Source: Affinirhizobium lemnae (GTDB lineage Bacteria > Pseudomonadota > Alphaproteobacteria > Rhizobiales > Rhizobiaceae). From it: DNA of 64,000 bases. Below are positions 48,148-56,329 of the stretch, piece after piece. The first letter of the stretch is position 1; every line of letters begins with the position of its first letter. The translations under genes and the position numbers were made by a program. The notes under the pieces are model-generated. The model did no database searches. It saw only the letters and a program-made list of their open reading frames with translations, and was not told the origin of the DNA. Where the stretch lies: the NCBI RefSeq assembly GCF_022968395.1, contig NZ_JALJQZ010000003.1, positions 124,001 to 188,000 of the forward strand, given 5' to 3'.

Positions 48148-48249
48148 TTAGAATGAGCTGACGAGATAAGCGATTGCGAGAATCCCCGCGAAACCGCATA
48201 GGGCCTTGAACGTGACACCCCAGCAGGATTTAACGACGCTGTCTTCCAT
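48148..48249 (-). CDS. 33-residue single-pass membrane peptide
   Basis: Reverse-strand ORF starting ATG 48249 with GAGGAAATC directly upstream, a strong ribosome site. The product MEDSVVKSCWGVTFKALCGF continues into a hydrophobic helix ending AIAYLVSSF, so an inner-membrane peptide is likely. An AT-rich stretch with a TTAA-N7-TTAA motif lies about 50 bases upstream. No function known. Too short for standard gene callers. Confidence 0.55.
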   Translation of the reverse strand: MEDSVVKSCWGVTFKALCGFAGILAIAYLVSSF

Positions 48250-48295
48250 GATTTCCTCAGTTGGCGCCCAAGAATTTCGGCGCCGATATCGATTA

Positions 48296-48311
48296 TTAAG
48301 GACTTATTAAT
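48296..48311 (-). promoter_or_regulatory. Near-consensus CtrA-type site
   Basis: TTAA (48296-48299), seven bases, TTAAT (48307-48311); one mismatch from TTAA-N7-TTAAC, and readable as TTAA-N7-TTAAT on the reverse strand too. It lies upstream of the 33-residue peptide gene. The local AT-richness raises the chance of coincidence. Confidence 0.3.
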
Positions 48312-48463
48312 CTCCGAGGCGTTTCGCAAGTGCGAAATTTAATCCATTCACTATTGGTTAATCCAGACATCAGGACGCCTCTTGGCAGCCAGCCGCGCAG
48401 GCGACTTGAGCCGAATCCAGAAGTGGCGCATAGAAACCGGACAGGGCACCAGCAGGACGTCTC

Positions 48464-49156
48464 ATGACATCGGTCGACATTATCGCACTTCTTTTGTTCG
48501 TGGCACTTTGGGTTGGGTACTCATGGGTGACCAGCGGCGACCCGATTCTGCCGCGCAAGAGTCTGAACCAGGTGATGGCAGAGCGACGCCGTGACTGGAT
48601 CTACAATTCGCTGAAACGCGACTTGAAGATGATCGATACACAGATCATGGCAGGGCTACAGAACGGAACCGCCTTCTTCGCATCAACCTCTATCTTTGCG
48701 ATCGGCGGCTGCTTTGCATTGCTGGGCGCGACCGATCGTGTCGATGCGGTGTTTCGCGATCTGGCCTTTGTCGAATATTCCGGGCGTGCAGCTTTCGAAT
48801 CCAAGGTCGTGGGTCTAACGGCGCTCTTCGGCTATTCCTTCTTTAAGTTCGGCTGGTCCTATCGCCTCTTTAACTATTGCACCATTTTGTTTGGCACCTT
48901 GCCGATGGCGAGCGACACTTCGATGCCGCGCAACGAGGTCGAGCGCATCGCGGAGAATGTAATCAGGATGAATATTATCGCTGCGCGACACTTCAATGCC
49001 GGGCTGCGTACAATTTTCCTGTCGATCGGGTATCTCGGTTGGTTTATCGGGCCCTATATGTTCATGGCATCCACGCTGTTCGTGATCGTGGTACTCATGC
49101 GGCGTCAGTTCTTCTCTGAAGCGCGCCGTGCGCTCATGGACCACCCGGCCCCGTAA
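48464..49156 (+). CDS. DUF599 membrane protein
   Basis: A 230-residue protein with about four membrane helices and the DUF599 pattern: IIALLLFVALWVGYSWVTSG, SLNQVMAERRRDWIYNSLKR, IMAGLQNGTAFFASTSIFAIG and AFGYSFFKFGWSYRLFNY-like (LFGYSFFKFGWSYRLFNY). Function unknown. It precedes a DUF1624 gene by 21 bases on the same strand and is probably co-transcribed with it. Confidence 0.88.
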   Translation: MTSVDIIALLLFVALWVGYSWVTSGDPILPRKSLNQVMAERRRDWIYNSLKRDLKMIDTQIMAGLQNGTAFFASTSIFAIGGCFALLGATDRVDAVFRDLAFVEYSGRAAFESKVVGLTALFGYSFFKFGWSYRLFNYCTILFGTLPMASDTSMPRNEVERIAENVIRMNIIAARHFNAGLRTIFLSIGYLGWFIGPYMFMASTLFVIVVLMRRQFFSEARRALMDHPAP

Positions 49157-49177
49157 TATTCAAGGATATGCAAAGAG

Positions 49178-50167
49178 TTGAGCCATTCATCGACCGACGT
49201 GACCATTCAGCGCGTGCCCCGACTGCCGTTTATCGATACCCTGCGCGGCGTCGCCCTCATTGCCATGGCAACCTATCACTTCACGTGGGATCTGGAGTTC
49301 TTCCACTACCTTGAAGCGGGCACCGCGACGCACGGCTGGCCGAAGATTTATGCCCGAGGCATCGCCTCCGCCTTTCTGTTCCTGGTGGGCTTCAGCCTTG
49401 TTCTGGCGCACAGCAATGGCATACGCTGGCAGTCTTTCATCAAGCGTCTTGGCATGGTGGCGGGTGCTGCGCTTTTGATCAGCGTCGGGACCTATATCGC
49501 GTTGCCGGATCAATGGATCTTTTTCGGCATTCTCCACAACATCGCCGTATCCAGCCTGATCGCCTTGGCCTTCCTGCGCCTTCCGCCTTTCATCACCGGC
49601 CTTATAGCGGTCCTGCTGCTCGGTGGAATGATCGCCGACAATTGGGTTCAGCCTGGCATTCTGAGCTTCTCGCTTTTTGACTCCCGTTGGCTCGCATGGA
49701 TCGGCTTCGCAGAGACCATTCCACGCTCGAATGACTACGTGCCCCTTTTCCCGTGGTTTTCAGCCGTTCTATTTGGAGTAGCCGCTGCCGGTCTTTGTCT
49801 GCGCCACGGCGTCTTTGCCTATGTCGAACGCTTGCAGCAGAAGCCTAACCTTCTGACAAAGGCCGGGCGTCACAGCCTCCTGTTCTACCTGTTGCATCAG
49901 CCGATCCTGATCGCCTGCGTTTACCTTGCGTCGCTGGTCATTCCGCCGCCTGCACCCGATCTGGTGTCCGGCTATCAGCGGGATTGCCGCCCCTCCTGCG
50001 AGGCGCAGGGCAATGATGCCGGTCTGTGCGAGCGTTTCTGCGGCTGCACAGCGCGGGCGCTGGGTGGCCAATCCCTGCTTCAGCCGCTTTACCGCGGCGA
50101 GATCAATCTTGAAGGTGATGAGCGGGTGAACAAGATCGTTCAGGAGTGTTCGATCCAGTCGCGGTAG
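49178..50167 (+). CDS. DUF1624 (heparan-alpha-glucosaminide N-acetyltransferase-like) membrane protein
   Basis: A 329-residue protein with about eight helices; RLPFIDTLRGVALIAMATYHFTW is the family's typical beginning with the acyl-transfer-related Asp/His. The C-terminal part has a Cys-rich loop (CRPSCEAQGNDAGLCERFCG) that is probably periplasmic and disulfide-bonded. The family relates to acyltransferases that move acetyl groups across membranes; the substrate here is unknown. Start TTG 49178 follows AAGGA; GTG 49199 is the alternative. Confidence 0.85.
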   Translation: MSHSSTDVTIQRVPRLPFIDTLRGVALIAMATYHFTWDLEFFHYLEAGTATHGWPKIYARGIASAFLFLVGFSLVLAHSNGIRWQSFIKRLGMVAGAALLISVGTYIALPDQWIFFGILHNIAVSSLIALAFLRLPPFITGLIAVLLLGGMIADNWVQPGILSFSLFDSRWLAWIGFAETIPRSNDYVPLFPWFSAVLFGVAAAGLCLRHGVFAYVERLQQKPNLLTKAGRHSLLFYLLHQPILIACVYLASLVIPPPAPDLVSGYQRDCRPSCEAQGNDAGLCERFCGCTARALGGQSLLQPLYRGEINLEGDERVNKIVQECSIQSR

Positions 50168-50210
50168 CTGCTGGCGGGCGGAGGCTAAAGCGTTTTCGCC
50201 CCGGCCTCGA

Positions 50211-50597
50211 TCAGGTTCCGACGCCGATTTCCGCGAGACGCGTGAGGCATGCCTCTTCGACGTTATCCAGTTCGCTTAACGTATCGTCTATATCCTTGCG
50301 TTTCTGGCGAAGCTCGTCGCGTTTGACGTCGACGCGCTTCATCAGAAGCTTTAACTGGCCGATCTCTCCGGGCGGCTCCTTGTAGACCTGAATGATTTCC
50401 CGTATTTCTGCAATTGTAAAGCCGATGCGGCGACCACGCAGGATTTCTTGAATAAGGCGTCTGTCAGCAGCGCGGAAAAGGCGGGTTCGACCTCGGCGCT
50501 CAGGGTGGATTAGCCCCTCGTCTTCGTAGAAGCGCAAGGTTCGGGTGGAAACGCCGAATTCCCGCGTCAGCTCAGTGATGGTATAATACTTATTCAC
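50211..50597 (-). CDS. MerR-family transcriptional regulator
   Basis: A 128-residue regulator with the MerR HTH at its start: YTITELTREFGVSTRTLRFY, EDEGLIHPERRGRTRLF and GFTIAEIREIIQVY. A coiled-coil dimerisation helix (~75-115) follows. No metal-binding Cys cluster is present, so it is closer to the LiuR-like group than to metal sensors. GTG 50597 follows GGGA; the frame extends upstream through its own promoter. A 9-bp dyad upstream may be its operator. Confidence 0.85.
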   Translation of the reverse strand: MNKYYTITELTREFGVSTRTLRFYEDEGLIHPERRGRTRLFRAADRRLIQEILRGRRIGFTIAEIREIIQVYKEPPGEIGQLKLLMKRVDVKRDELRQKRKDIDDTLSELDNVEEACLTRLAEIGVGT

Positions 50598-50626
50598 GCC
50601 AGTATCCCGTATGATGCCCCGAAAAT

Positions 50627-50652
50627 AATTGACTTTTACGTGCAAGTCAATT
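50627..50652. promoter_or_regulatory. Inverted repeat upstream of the MerR gene (putative operator)
   Basis: AATTGACTT (50627-50635) and AAGTCAATT (50644-50652) are perfect inverted arms with an eight-base spacer containing TACGTG. Located 30 bases before the MerR start, in the gap to mgtE. MerR proteins bind such dyads in their own promoters; the TTGACTT arm could also overlap a -35 element. Confidence 0.6.
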
Positions 50653-50680
50653 TCGGGTGCGACGGTCTGACTTGCTGGAT

Positions 50681-52096
50681 TCAACTGATCGCAAACCACC
50701 ATGTCGCAAGACCGAGGAACGAAAAGAATCCGGTCACGTCGGTCACTGTGGTTACGAAGACAGCGGATGCAACGGCGGGGTCTGCGCCAACCTTGTCAAG
50801 GAGAAGCGGAATCATGATGCCTGCCAAAGCAGCCGCCATCATGTTTATCAGCATGGCAGCCGCGATAATGCCGCCGATATTGATATCCTGAAACCAAAGG
50901 CCAGCGGCGACGCCGATAAGGACACCAAATATGATGCCGTTCAGCAGGCCTACGCCCGCCTCGCGTCGAACCACGCGCCAGGCATTATAGATATCGAGAT
51001 TGCGGGTTGCCAGCGCGCGTACTGTCACCGTCATCGTTTGAGAACCGGCATTGCCGCCCATGCCTGCAACGATTGGCATCAGTACGGCGAGCGCCACGAT
51101 CTGCTCAATCGTCGCTTCGAAAAGCGATATAACCGAGGCGGCCAGCAGGGCTGTCAGCAGGTTCACCAGCAGCCACGGAACGCGGGAGCGCGACGTTTCC
51201 GGAATGGTGTCCGACAGCTCTTCGTCACCCACGCCACCAAGGCGCATGATGTCTTCCTCGGCTTCTTCCTGAATGACGTCAACGACATCATCGATGGTCA
51301 GAATACCGACAAGGCGACCGTTTTCGTCCACAACAGCGGCGGATAGAAGGTCGTACTGTTCGAACAGTTGGGCCGCCTCTTCCTGGTCCATATCGGCGGG
51401 GATTGGATAGTTGGTTTCCCGCATGATGGTTTCGATCTTTACCTGGCGCTTGGTGCGCAAGATGCGGTCAAGATCCACGATGCCTAGAAGCTTGAATGTG
51501 GGATCGATCACGAAAATCTGTGTGAAACTTTCCGGCAGATCTTCTTCATCCCGCATGTAGTCGATGGTCTGGCCAACGGTCCAGAACGGAGGTACCGCCA
51601 CAAATTCCGTCTGCATTCGACGACCGGCGGAACTTTCCGGATAGTCTAGCGCGCGGCGCAGACGTACGCGTTCGGTGAATGGCAGTTGAGCGAGGATCTC
51701 TTCCCGATCCTCCTGATCGAGATCTTCCAGAATGTAGACGGCGTCGTCAGAATCCAGTTCGCCGATGGCAGCAGCGATCTGCTCGTTCGGCATCTGATCG
51801 ACGATTTCGAGGCGGATCGCCTCATCGACCTCAGTCAGAGCTGTCAGGTCGAAATCGTTGCCGAGCAGTTTGACAAGCGCCAAACGCTGATCCGGCAGGA
51901 TGGACTCTAGCAGGTCACCCAGCTCGGATTCATGCAGGGAGGCGACATTCTGCCGGAGGAACAGCAAATCGCGGTCCGCAATCGCTGCACCAACCATGGC
52001 CAGGAAGTCGGAGCGAATCGAGCCGTTCTCCGCGTAGATATCCTCGTCTACGTCATCGGTTTGCGGTTTCGCACGGCTTTCGTCAAGTTCCGTCAT
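50681..52096 (-). CDS. mgtE: Magnesium transporter MgtE
   Basis: A 471-residue Mg2+ channel. The N-terminal helical domain (~35-150) has SILPDQRLALVKLLG and LDSDDAVYILEDLDQEDREE. Two CBS domains (~155-275) gate the pore by sensing cytosolic Mg2+. The membrane part (~305-471, five helices) has the pore segments VLMPIVAGMGGNAGSQTMTV and FVTTVTDVTGFFSFLGLA. AAGGAG before ATG 52096 fixes the start. No magnesium-sensing leader RNA was recognised. Confidence 0.95.
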   Translation of the reverse strand: MTELDESRAKPQTDDVDEDIYAENGSIRSDFLAMVGAAIADRDLLFLRQNVASLHESELGDLLESILPDQRLALVKLLGNDFDLTALTEVDEAIRLEIVDQMPNEQIAAAIGELDSDDAVYILEDLDQEDREEILAQLPFTERVRLRRALDYPESSAGRRMQTEFVAVPPFWTVGQTIDYMRDEEDLPESFTQIFVIDPTFKLLGIVDLDRILRTKRQVKIETIMRETNYPIPADMDQEEAAQLFEQYDLLSAAVVDENGRLVGILTIDDVVDVIQEEAEEDIMRLGGVGDEELSDTIPETSRSRVPWLLVNLLTALLAASVISLFEATIEQIVALAVLMPIVAGMGGNAGSQTMTVTVRALATRNLDIYNAWRVVRREAGVGLLNGIIFGVLIGVAAGLWFQDINIGGIIAAAMLINMMAAALAGIMIPLLLDKVGADPAVASAVFVTTVTDVTGFFSFLGLATWWFAIS

Positions 52097-52293
52097 TGCC
52101 GCTCCTTGTACCAAACGCCTGTGCCGAGGTGGATCCTACTGAGTCGGCAGAATGGCTGCGAAAAGTCGATTGTCAACAAACGGATAGGCGAAGCTGGCAT
52201 AATGATGATCTTTGCCGGAAAGCCTGCCCGTCATGCATTGGACGTGCTAACAGATATCGACCGCAGATTAACAAAGACCAATTTGTAGATACG

Positions 52294-52791
52294 ATGGCTG
52301 TACGCACGATTCTTCGTTACCCCGACCCGTTGCTTTCGCGGCCCTGTGCCCGCGTTATCTCTTTTGACGCCCAGCTGAAGAGCCTGTGCGACGACCTGCT
52401 GGACACGATGAGAGCAGCGCCCGGTGTCGGCATCACGGCTGCACATATCGGGGTGGATCAGCGCGTTTCGGTTATTCAGCTTGCGCCTGACCAGCCGCTG
52501 CACATCCATATCAATCCCGAAATTGTTTCAGCTTCCGGCGAACTCCAGCGTTTCACAGAGGGAAGCGTGTCCATGCCCGGCATGACAGACGACGTGGAAA
52601 GGCCCTCTCGCACAGAATTCCGGTATCAGGATCTCGACGGACAGATTTTCACGGATCATGCGGAGGGGTTTCTTGCCACCTGTATCCAGCACGAAATTGA
52701 CCAGCTGGACGGCATATTCTGGATCCGAAAACTGTCCCGTCTCAAGCGGGACCGGCTGCTGAAGAAATGGGAAAAGCATTCTGTCCGCTGA
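52294..52791 (+). CDS. Peptide deformylase homologue with degenerate active site
   Basis: A 165-residue protein of the deformylase fold, but all three catalytic motifs are altered. Motif 1, normally G-x-G-x-A-A-x-Q, is GVGITAAHIG (His51 in place of Gln). Motif 2, EGC(L/V)S, is EGSVS (Ser91 for the metal-binding Cys). Motif 3, HExxH, is QHEIDQ (Gln137 for the second His). Only His133 of the three metal ligands remains, with Glu134. Deformylation is therefore unlikely. No clear ribosome site precedes ATG 52294. It is not next to fmt. Confidence 0.85.
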   Translation: MAVRTILRYPDPLLSRPCARVISFDAQLKSLCDDLLDTMRAAPGVGITAAHIGVDQRVSVIQLAPDQPLHIHINPEIVSASGELQRFTEGSVSMPGMTDDVERPSRTEFRYQDLDGQIFTDHAEGFLATCIQHEIDQLDGIFWIRKLSRLKRDRLLKKWEKHSVR

Positions 52792-52853
52792 AGATTGAGA
52801 ACCATAATGCCTTCTGCACGTTGTGCGGCTGAGCAAACTCAGGAGGTCTCATC

Positions 52854-53351
52854 ATGCCCGCCAAGAAATCGGTCAACGACATTTCCCGCGAGGAAGATTA
52901 CCGCGATTACGACACAAGGAACATCGACGACGGATGGCCCTATGCGGATCAGGCCGGTGCAACCGCGGCGCCTGTCGGCAATGCTGCCTATGGCGATACG
53001 GCTGCGAATTTCGACCGCGAGCGCAACAAAGGCTTTCAGGTGGATAGTGCCGATCAAACCGTTCTGGAAGAGGGTGTTACCGATCGCACCACTCCGGCCA
53101 CAAAAGGAATGGAGCTGAGCGACGATCTGGAAGAGCGGGTCAGCGACGCAATTGAAGCGCTCGACCTCGTTGCCATGGAAACCATCGACATTCGCGCCGA
53201 CGGGACCACTGTGACCATTGAGGGCGAGGTCGATGACGCGCAGACCGCACGCAAGCTCGTGGCGCATGTCAAGCGCGTGCCAGGCGTTGGAAAAGTCGTC
53301 AACGAGCTCACGCTGCTGGGTATCGACAGCCTTATTCCCGATGAGGATTGA
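52854..53351 (+). CDS. BON-domain protein
   Basis: A 165-residue, acidic, soluble protein. The first ~85 residues are polar and likely disordered (SREEDYRDYDTRNIDDGWPY). The C-terminal BON domain (~87-158) contains VSDAIEALDLVAMETIDIRA, TVTIEGEVDDAQTARKLVAH and VPGVGKVVNELTL. BON domains bind phospholipid and often occur in envelope stress proteins such as OsmY, but this one has no signal peptide. AGGAGG lies well placed before ATG 52854. Confidence 0.9.
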   Translation: MPAKKSVNDISREEDYRDYDTRNIDDGWPYADQAGATAAPVGNAAYGDTAANFDRERNKGFQVDSADQTVLEEGVTDRTTPATKGMELSDDLEERVSDAIEALDLVAMETIDIRADGTTVTIEGEVDDAQTARKLVAHVKRVPGVGKVVNELTLLGIDSLIPDED

Positions 53352-53381
53352 GCCAAATCGATTGGCAGGTCGTTAAAAAAT

Positions 53382-53813
53382 TTATGCTGCCGAATTGACC
53401 TGCAAATCAATGGGTGGAGCTGCGGCAATCGTGTTGCTGATCGTGCAAAGATGTTTCGCCAGCGTCGCGATTTCGTGGCGCTGGCTTTCATCATAGTCAC
53501 CTGAGATGTTCAGTGTGGCCGTTATGCTTTCAACGCGGGACGGCTCATCATGCGCCTTTTCCCCGGTGACGATTGCTTCGGCGCCCTCAAACCGATCCAG
53601 CATTTGCAGCTTGATCACAGCGCCCTTGACGCTGAGCACCAGACAGGCCGCGAGCGAAGAATACAGAAGATCGAGCGGATTGAAGCCAGCCTCGGAAACG
53701 CCAGTGACGACCTCGAGTTCGCCGCCGGTCACCGTTCGCAAGCTTGCGCGCCCCCGCACGCCCAAGACAGACGTCGCTCCGGTTTCTCTCGTCTTTACGC
53801 GAATATCGACCAC
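53382..53813 (-). CDS. OsmC-family protein
   Basis: A 143-residue thiol peroxidase-like protein of the OsmC/Ohr superfamily. The two redox cysteines are present, in LYSSLAACLVLSVKGA and LAKHLCTISNTI. Members reduce organic peroxides or act in sulfur metabolism. It converges on the BON gene with a 30-base gap. The upstream hydroxyacid-oxidase gene lies 29 bases away on the same strand, so it may be the last gene of that operon, where it could remove peroxide made by the oxidase (inference). Confidence 0.88.
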   Translation of the reverse strand: MVDIRVKTRETGATSVLGVRGRASLRTVTGGELEVVTGVSEAGFNPLDLLYSSLAACLVLSVKGAVIKLQMLDRFEGAEAIVTGEKAHDEPSRVESITATLNISGDYDESQRHEIATLAKHLCTISNTIAAAPPIDLQVNSAA

Positions 53814-53842
53814 TGGTTTTTCCTCGACTCATCCATGTGACG

Positions 53843-54916
53843 TTAGAAGAGCACCGAACGATCTATCTCGGCAAGCGAAGCTTTTCCGAGCAGAGCCATC
53901 GCCAATTCGAACTCTGTCTGCAGAACAGTCAGCATGTGAGCAACCCCCGGCATGCCGCCAATGTGGAGGGCATGCAGCACCGGCTCACCCACCATGACAG
54001 CCGATGCCCCGAGAGCCAGAGCCTTGACGATATCCGTCCCGCGACGAATGCCACCATCAAGGATGAGTGGAACTCGTCCATCGAGCCGGTCAGCAATCAG
54101 CGGCAAGACATCAAGGCTGGCGGGCAGGCCATCCAGTATACGACCGCCGTGGTTGGACACCACGAGAGCATCGACGCCGAGTTCGACGGCACGCAGCGCA
54201 TCCTGCGGATTGAGGATGCCTTTCAAGATGAGCGGTAGGCGACAATTATCCCTTAGCCACGCAATATCCTCCCATCGCGCCGCGTCATCAAGCATGCCTT
54301 GAAACACGGGGCTTCCATTGACAGCCCGAACCGGCGCGGAGCCTTCCAGCCCATCGAGATTGACCGGTCGGATCTGTATCGGAAGTTTGAAGCCAGCCCT
54401 CGCCTGCGCATTCCGCATTCCATTGACCGGCGCGTCCACCGTGACGACGAGAGCTCGGTAACCGGCCTCCTCTGCCCGCCGGACGAGGGATAGGGTTTCC
54501 TCTCGCCGCCGCTGAAGATAGAGCTGAAACCAAAGCGGTGATATCGATCGTTTTGCGATCGCTTCCAGCCTAACACTGGAAAGCAGGCTGACCGTCATCA
54601 CGGTTCTGGTCAGGCCCGCCGCCTCAACAGTCGCTAGCTCTCCTTGCGGGTGCGCAAGTTGATGATAGGCAGTCGGAGCCAGAAGGATGGGATAGGCCAT
54701 CTCTGAACCGAGAAGGACTGATTTCGCCGAAGCGCCGCGCATATCCCTCAAGACGCTTGGCAGCAAACGATGACGCTCGAAAGCCTCGCGGTTTGCGCGT
54801 TTCGTCTGCCCGTCTCCAGCAGGGCCATTGATGTAGGACCCGATCGCCGGATCGATCCGTGCGCGAAAGTGGCGTTCATAATCAAGCAGTGAAACAGTAT
54901 CGTCCGGAACAGCCAT
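53843..54916 (-). CDS. FMN-dependent alpha-hydroxyacid oxidase/dehydrogenase (LldD-like)
   Basis: A 357-residue TIM-barrel flavoenzyme. FMN and substrate sites are intact: AMPILLAPTAYHQL-like (YPILLAPTAYHQLAHPQGE), WFQLYLQR, ALVVTVDAPVNGMRN, the catalytic His-Arg in VVSNHGGRILDGLPAS, and DGGIRRGTDIVKALALGA. It oxidises 2-hydroxyacids such as lactate or glycolate to 2-oxoacids. ATG 54916 sits in the stop of the Sel1 gene (TGATG). Its place in an iron-uptake operon suggests supply of 2-oxoacid to the neighbouring PiuC dioxygenase, which is inference. Confidence 0.88.
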   Translation of the reverse strand: MAVPDDTVSLLDYERHFRARIDPAIGSYINGPAGDGQTKRANREAFERHRLLPSVLRDMRGASAKSVLLGSEMAYPILLAPTAYHQLAHPQGELATVEAAGLTRTVMTVSLLSSVRLEAIAKRSISPLWFQLYLQRRREETLSLVRRAEEAGYRALVVTVDAPVNGMRNAQARAGFKLPIQIRPVNLDGLEGSAPVRAVNGSPVFQGMLDDAARWEDIAWLRDNCRLPLILKGILNPQDALRAVELGVDALVVSNHGGRILDGLPASLDVLPLIADRLDGRVPLILDGGIRRGTDIVKALALGASAVMVGEPVLHALHIGGMPGVAHMLTVLQTEFELAMALLGKASLAEIDRSVLF

Positions 54917-55569
54917 CACCGCAGCACTTTCTCTGCCAGCAGCATATCCAGGCGTGCCTTCAATTCATCCGCACGTGCGCCTTTGAAACACGAAAGTGCC
55001 GCCTGCAATTGCCGCCAGAAATCCGGAAAGCCAAATGATACCGACTTTTCGAGAAGATCGAATGCATCCCCGTGACTGCCCTTCGCCACCAGAATTCGGG
55101 CTGCATTCAGGTGCGCCCAGCAATCGCCTTGCGCGGCACCCGCGCGATAAAATTCAAGCGCAATGTTTTCATCCGGCGCGACTGTGCGACCATCCTCGTG
55201 GAGTAGCCCAAGCATGTTGAGGGACTTTGCATGCCCTTGCCGGGCTGCATCCGCGTAAAGAGCGTAGGCTGCGGCTTCATCCCGCTCCACGCCATCGCCA
55301 CGCAGAAATAGATCCGCCAGATTGAACTTCGCCCAGACGTCGCCCAGATCCGCCGCCTCTTGGTAATAGGCTGCGGCGGTCGCGCAATCTGGAGGTACAC
55401 CCCAGCCTCGCTCATAGGCCCGACCCAGCATGTTGATGGCACGCGCGTCTTTGGCACGCGCCGCCGCACGCAGCAGATCCAGAGCACTTTCATATTCCTG
55501 GCGATCCAGATGCACCTGAGCGAGCGCGAGTTGCACCTCTACCAGCGTCTCATGACTGTCTGCCGTCAC
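54916..55569 (-). CDS. Sel1-like/TPR repeat protein
   Basis: A 217-residue helical repeat protein. A first TPR-like unit (LAQVHLDRQEYESALDLLRA) is followed by three or four Sel1 repeats, e.g. AINMLGRAYERGWGVPPDCA, AKFNLADLFLRGDGVERDEA and SLNMLGLLHEDGRTVAPDEN. It has no signal peptide. It starts by GTG inside the stop of the piuC-type gene (GTGA) and ends in the start of the hydroxyacid-oxidase gene, so all three are translationally coupled. A scaffold role is likely; the partner is unknown. Confidence 0.88.
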   Translation of the reverse strand: MTADSHETLVEVQLALAQVHLDRQEYESALDLLRAAARAKDARAINMLGRAYERGWGVPPDCATAAAYYQEAADLGDVWAKFNLADLFLRGDGVERDEAAAYALYADAARQGHAKSLNMLGLLHEDGRTVAPDENIALEFYRAGAAQGDCWAHLNAARILVAKGSHGDAFDLLEKSVSFGFPDFWRQLQAALSCFKGARADELKARLDMLLAEKVLR

Positions 55570-56252
55570 AGTTCCGCCCAGCGCCGTAGAAGATTATGGT
55601 AATGGTTGACAAGTCCAAGCACGGCCGGATTGTCATCCCCAAGTTGCTGGCGCGTCTGGATAATCGCCACGTCCAGGTCATAGAGCATCGCGCGCAGACC
55701 ATCATCCTTCACCATGGACTGGGTCCAGAAGAAGCATCCCCAGCGACTGCCGCGCGTGATCGGCACGACCCGGTGAAGGCTGGACGAGGGATAGACGACC
55801 ATATGGCCGGCCGGCAGTTTGACCGCGTGGGTGCCGAACGTATCTTCGATCACGAGCTCACCGCCATCATATTCGTCGGGATCGGTCAGAAAAATCGTCG
55901 TGGATACGTCCGCGCGCATCCGCATTCCGCCGGAACCGGGGATGGTGCGAATGGAATTATCCACATGCGCCCCAAAGGTCATACCGACGTCATAGCGATT
56001 GAACATCGGAGGGAGAACGCGAAGCGGCAAGGCGGCAGAGTTGAAGGTCGGGTTTCTGCCCAGCGCATTGAGAACAAGTTCCCCCAGCACGCGCGCCTCA
56101 TCGCTTTCGACGGGGATCTGCAGATTGTTCTTGGCTTTCGCCGCCTGATCACCGGCGGTGACCTTTCCATCGACCCATTGCGAACCCTCGAGAACAGCCC
56201 GGCAATGGTTCAACTCTTCCTTCGTCAGGACATCAGGGACCTGAAGCAACAT
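55566..56252 (-). CDS. piuC: Fe(II)/2-oxoglutarate-dependent hydroxylase, PKHD type (PiuC/YbiX)
   Basis: A 228-residue 2-oxoglutarate dioxygenase. The iron triad is His96-x-Asp98 in GAHVDNSIRTI and His160 in SSSLHRVVPITRG, with an Arg following for 2-oxoglutarate. VSTTIFLTDPDEYDGGELVI is the usual core. PiuC/YbiX genes accompany Fiu/PiuA receptors for catechol siderophores in many bacteria, as here, where the receptor gene lies 77 bases upstream. Exact substrate unknown; a role in handling the siderophore is inferred from context. Confidence 0.92.
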   Translation of the reverse strand: MLLQVPDVLTKEELNHCRAVLEGSQWVDGKVTAGDQAAKAKNNLQIPVESDEARVLGELVLNALGRNPTFNSAALPLRVLPPMFNRYDVGMTFGAHVDNSIRTIPGSGGMRMRADVSTTIFLTDPDEYDGGELVIEDTFGTHAVKLPAGHMVVYPSSSLHRVVPITRGSRWGCFFWTQSMVKDDGLRAMLYDLDVAIIQTRQQLGDDNPAVLGLVNHYHNLLRRWAEL

Positions 56253-56278
56253 GGTATCTCATCCTGTCATGCAAAGAC

Positions 56279-56304
56279 GATGCGCCACCGTCAGGCAGCG
56301 CATC
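56279..56304 (-). terminator. Short hairpin between receptor and piuC genes
   Basis: GATGCGC (56279-56285) pairs with GCGCATC (56298-56304), loop 12 bases. Only GTCTTTGC follows on the reverse strand, so it may be an attenuator or RNA-processing site that lowers piuC expression relative to the receptor. Weak evidence. Confidence 0.3.
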
Positions 56305-56329
56305 GCGTATTCTTGTCTTTGGCCGATGA

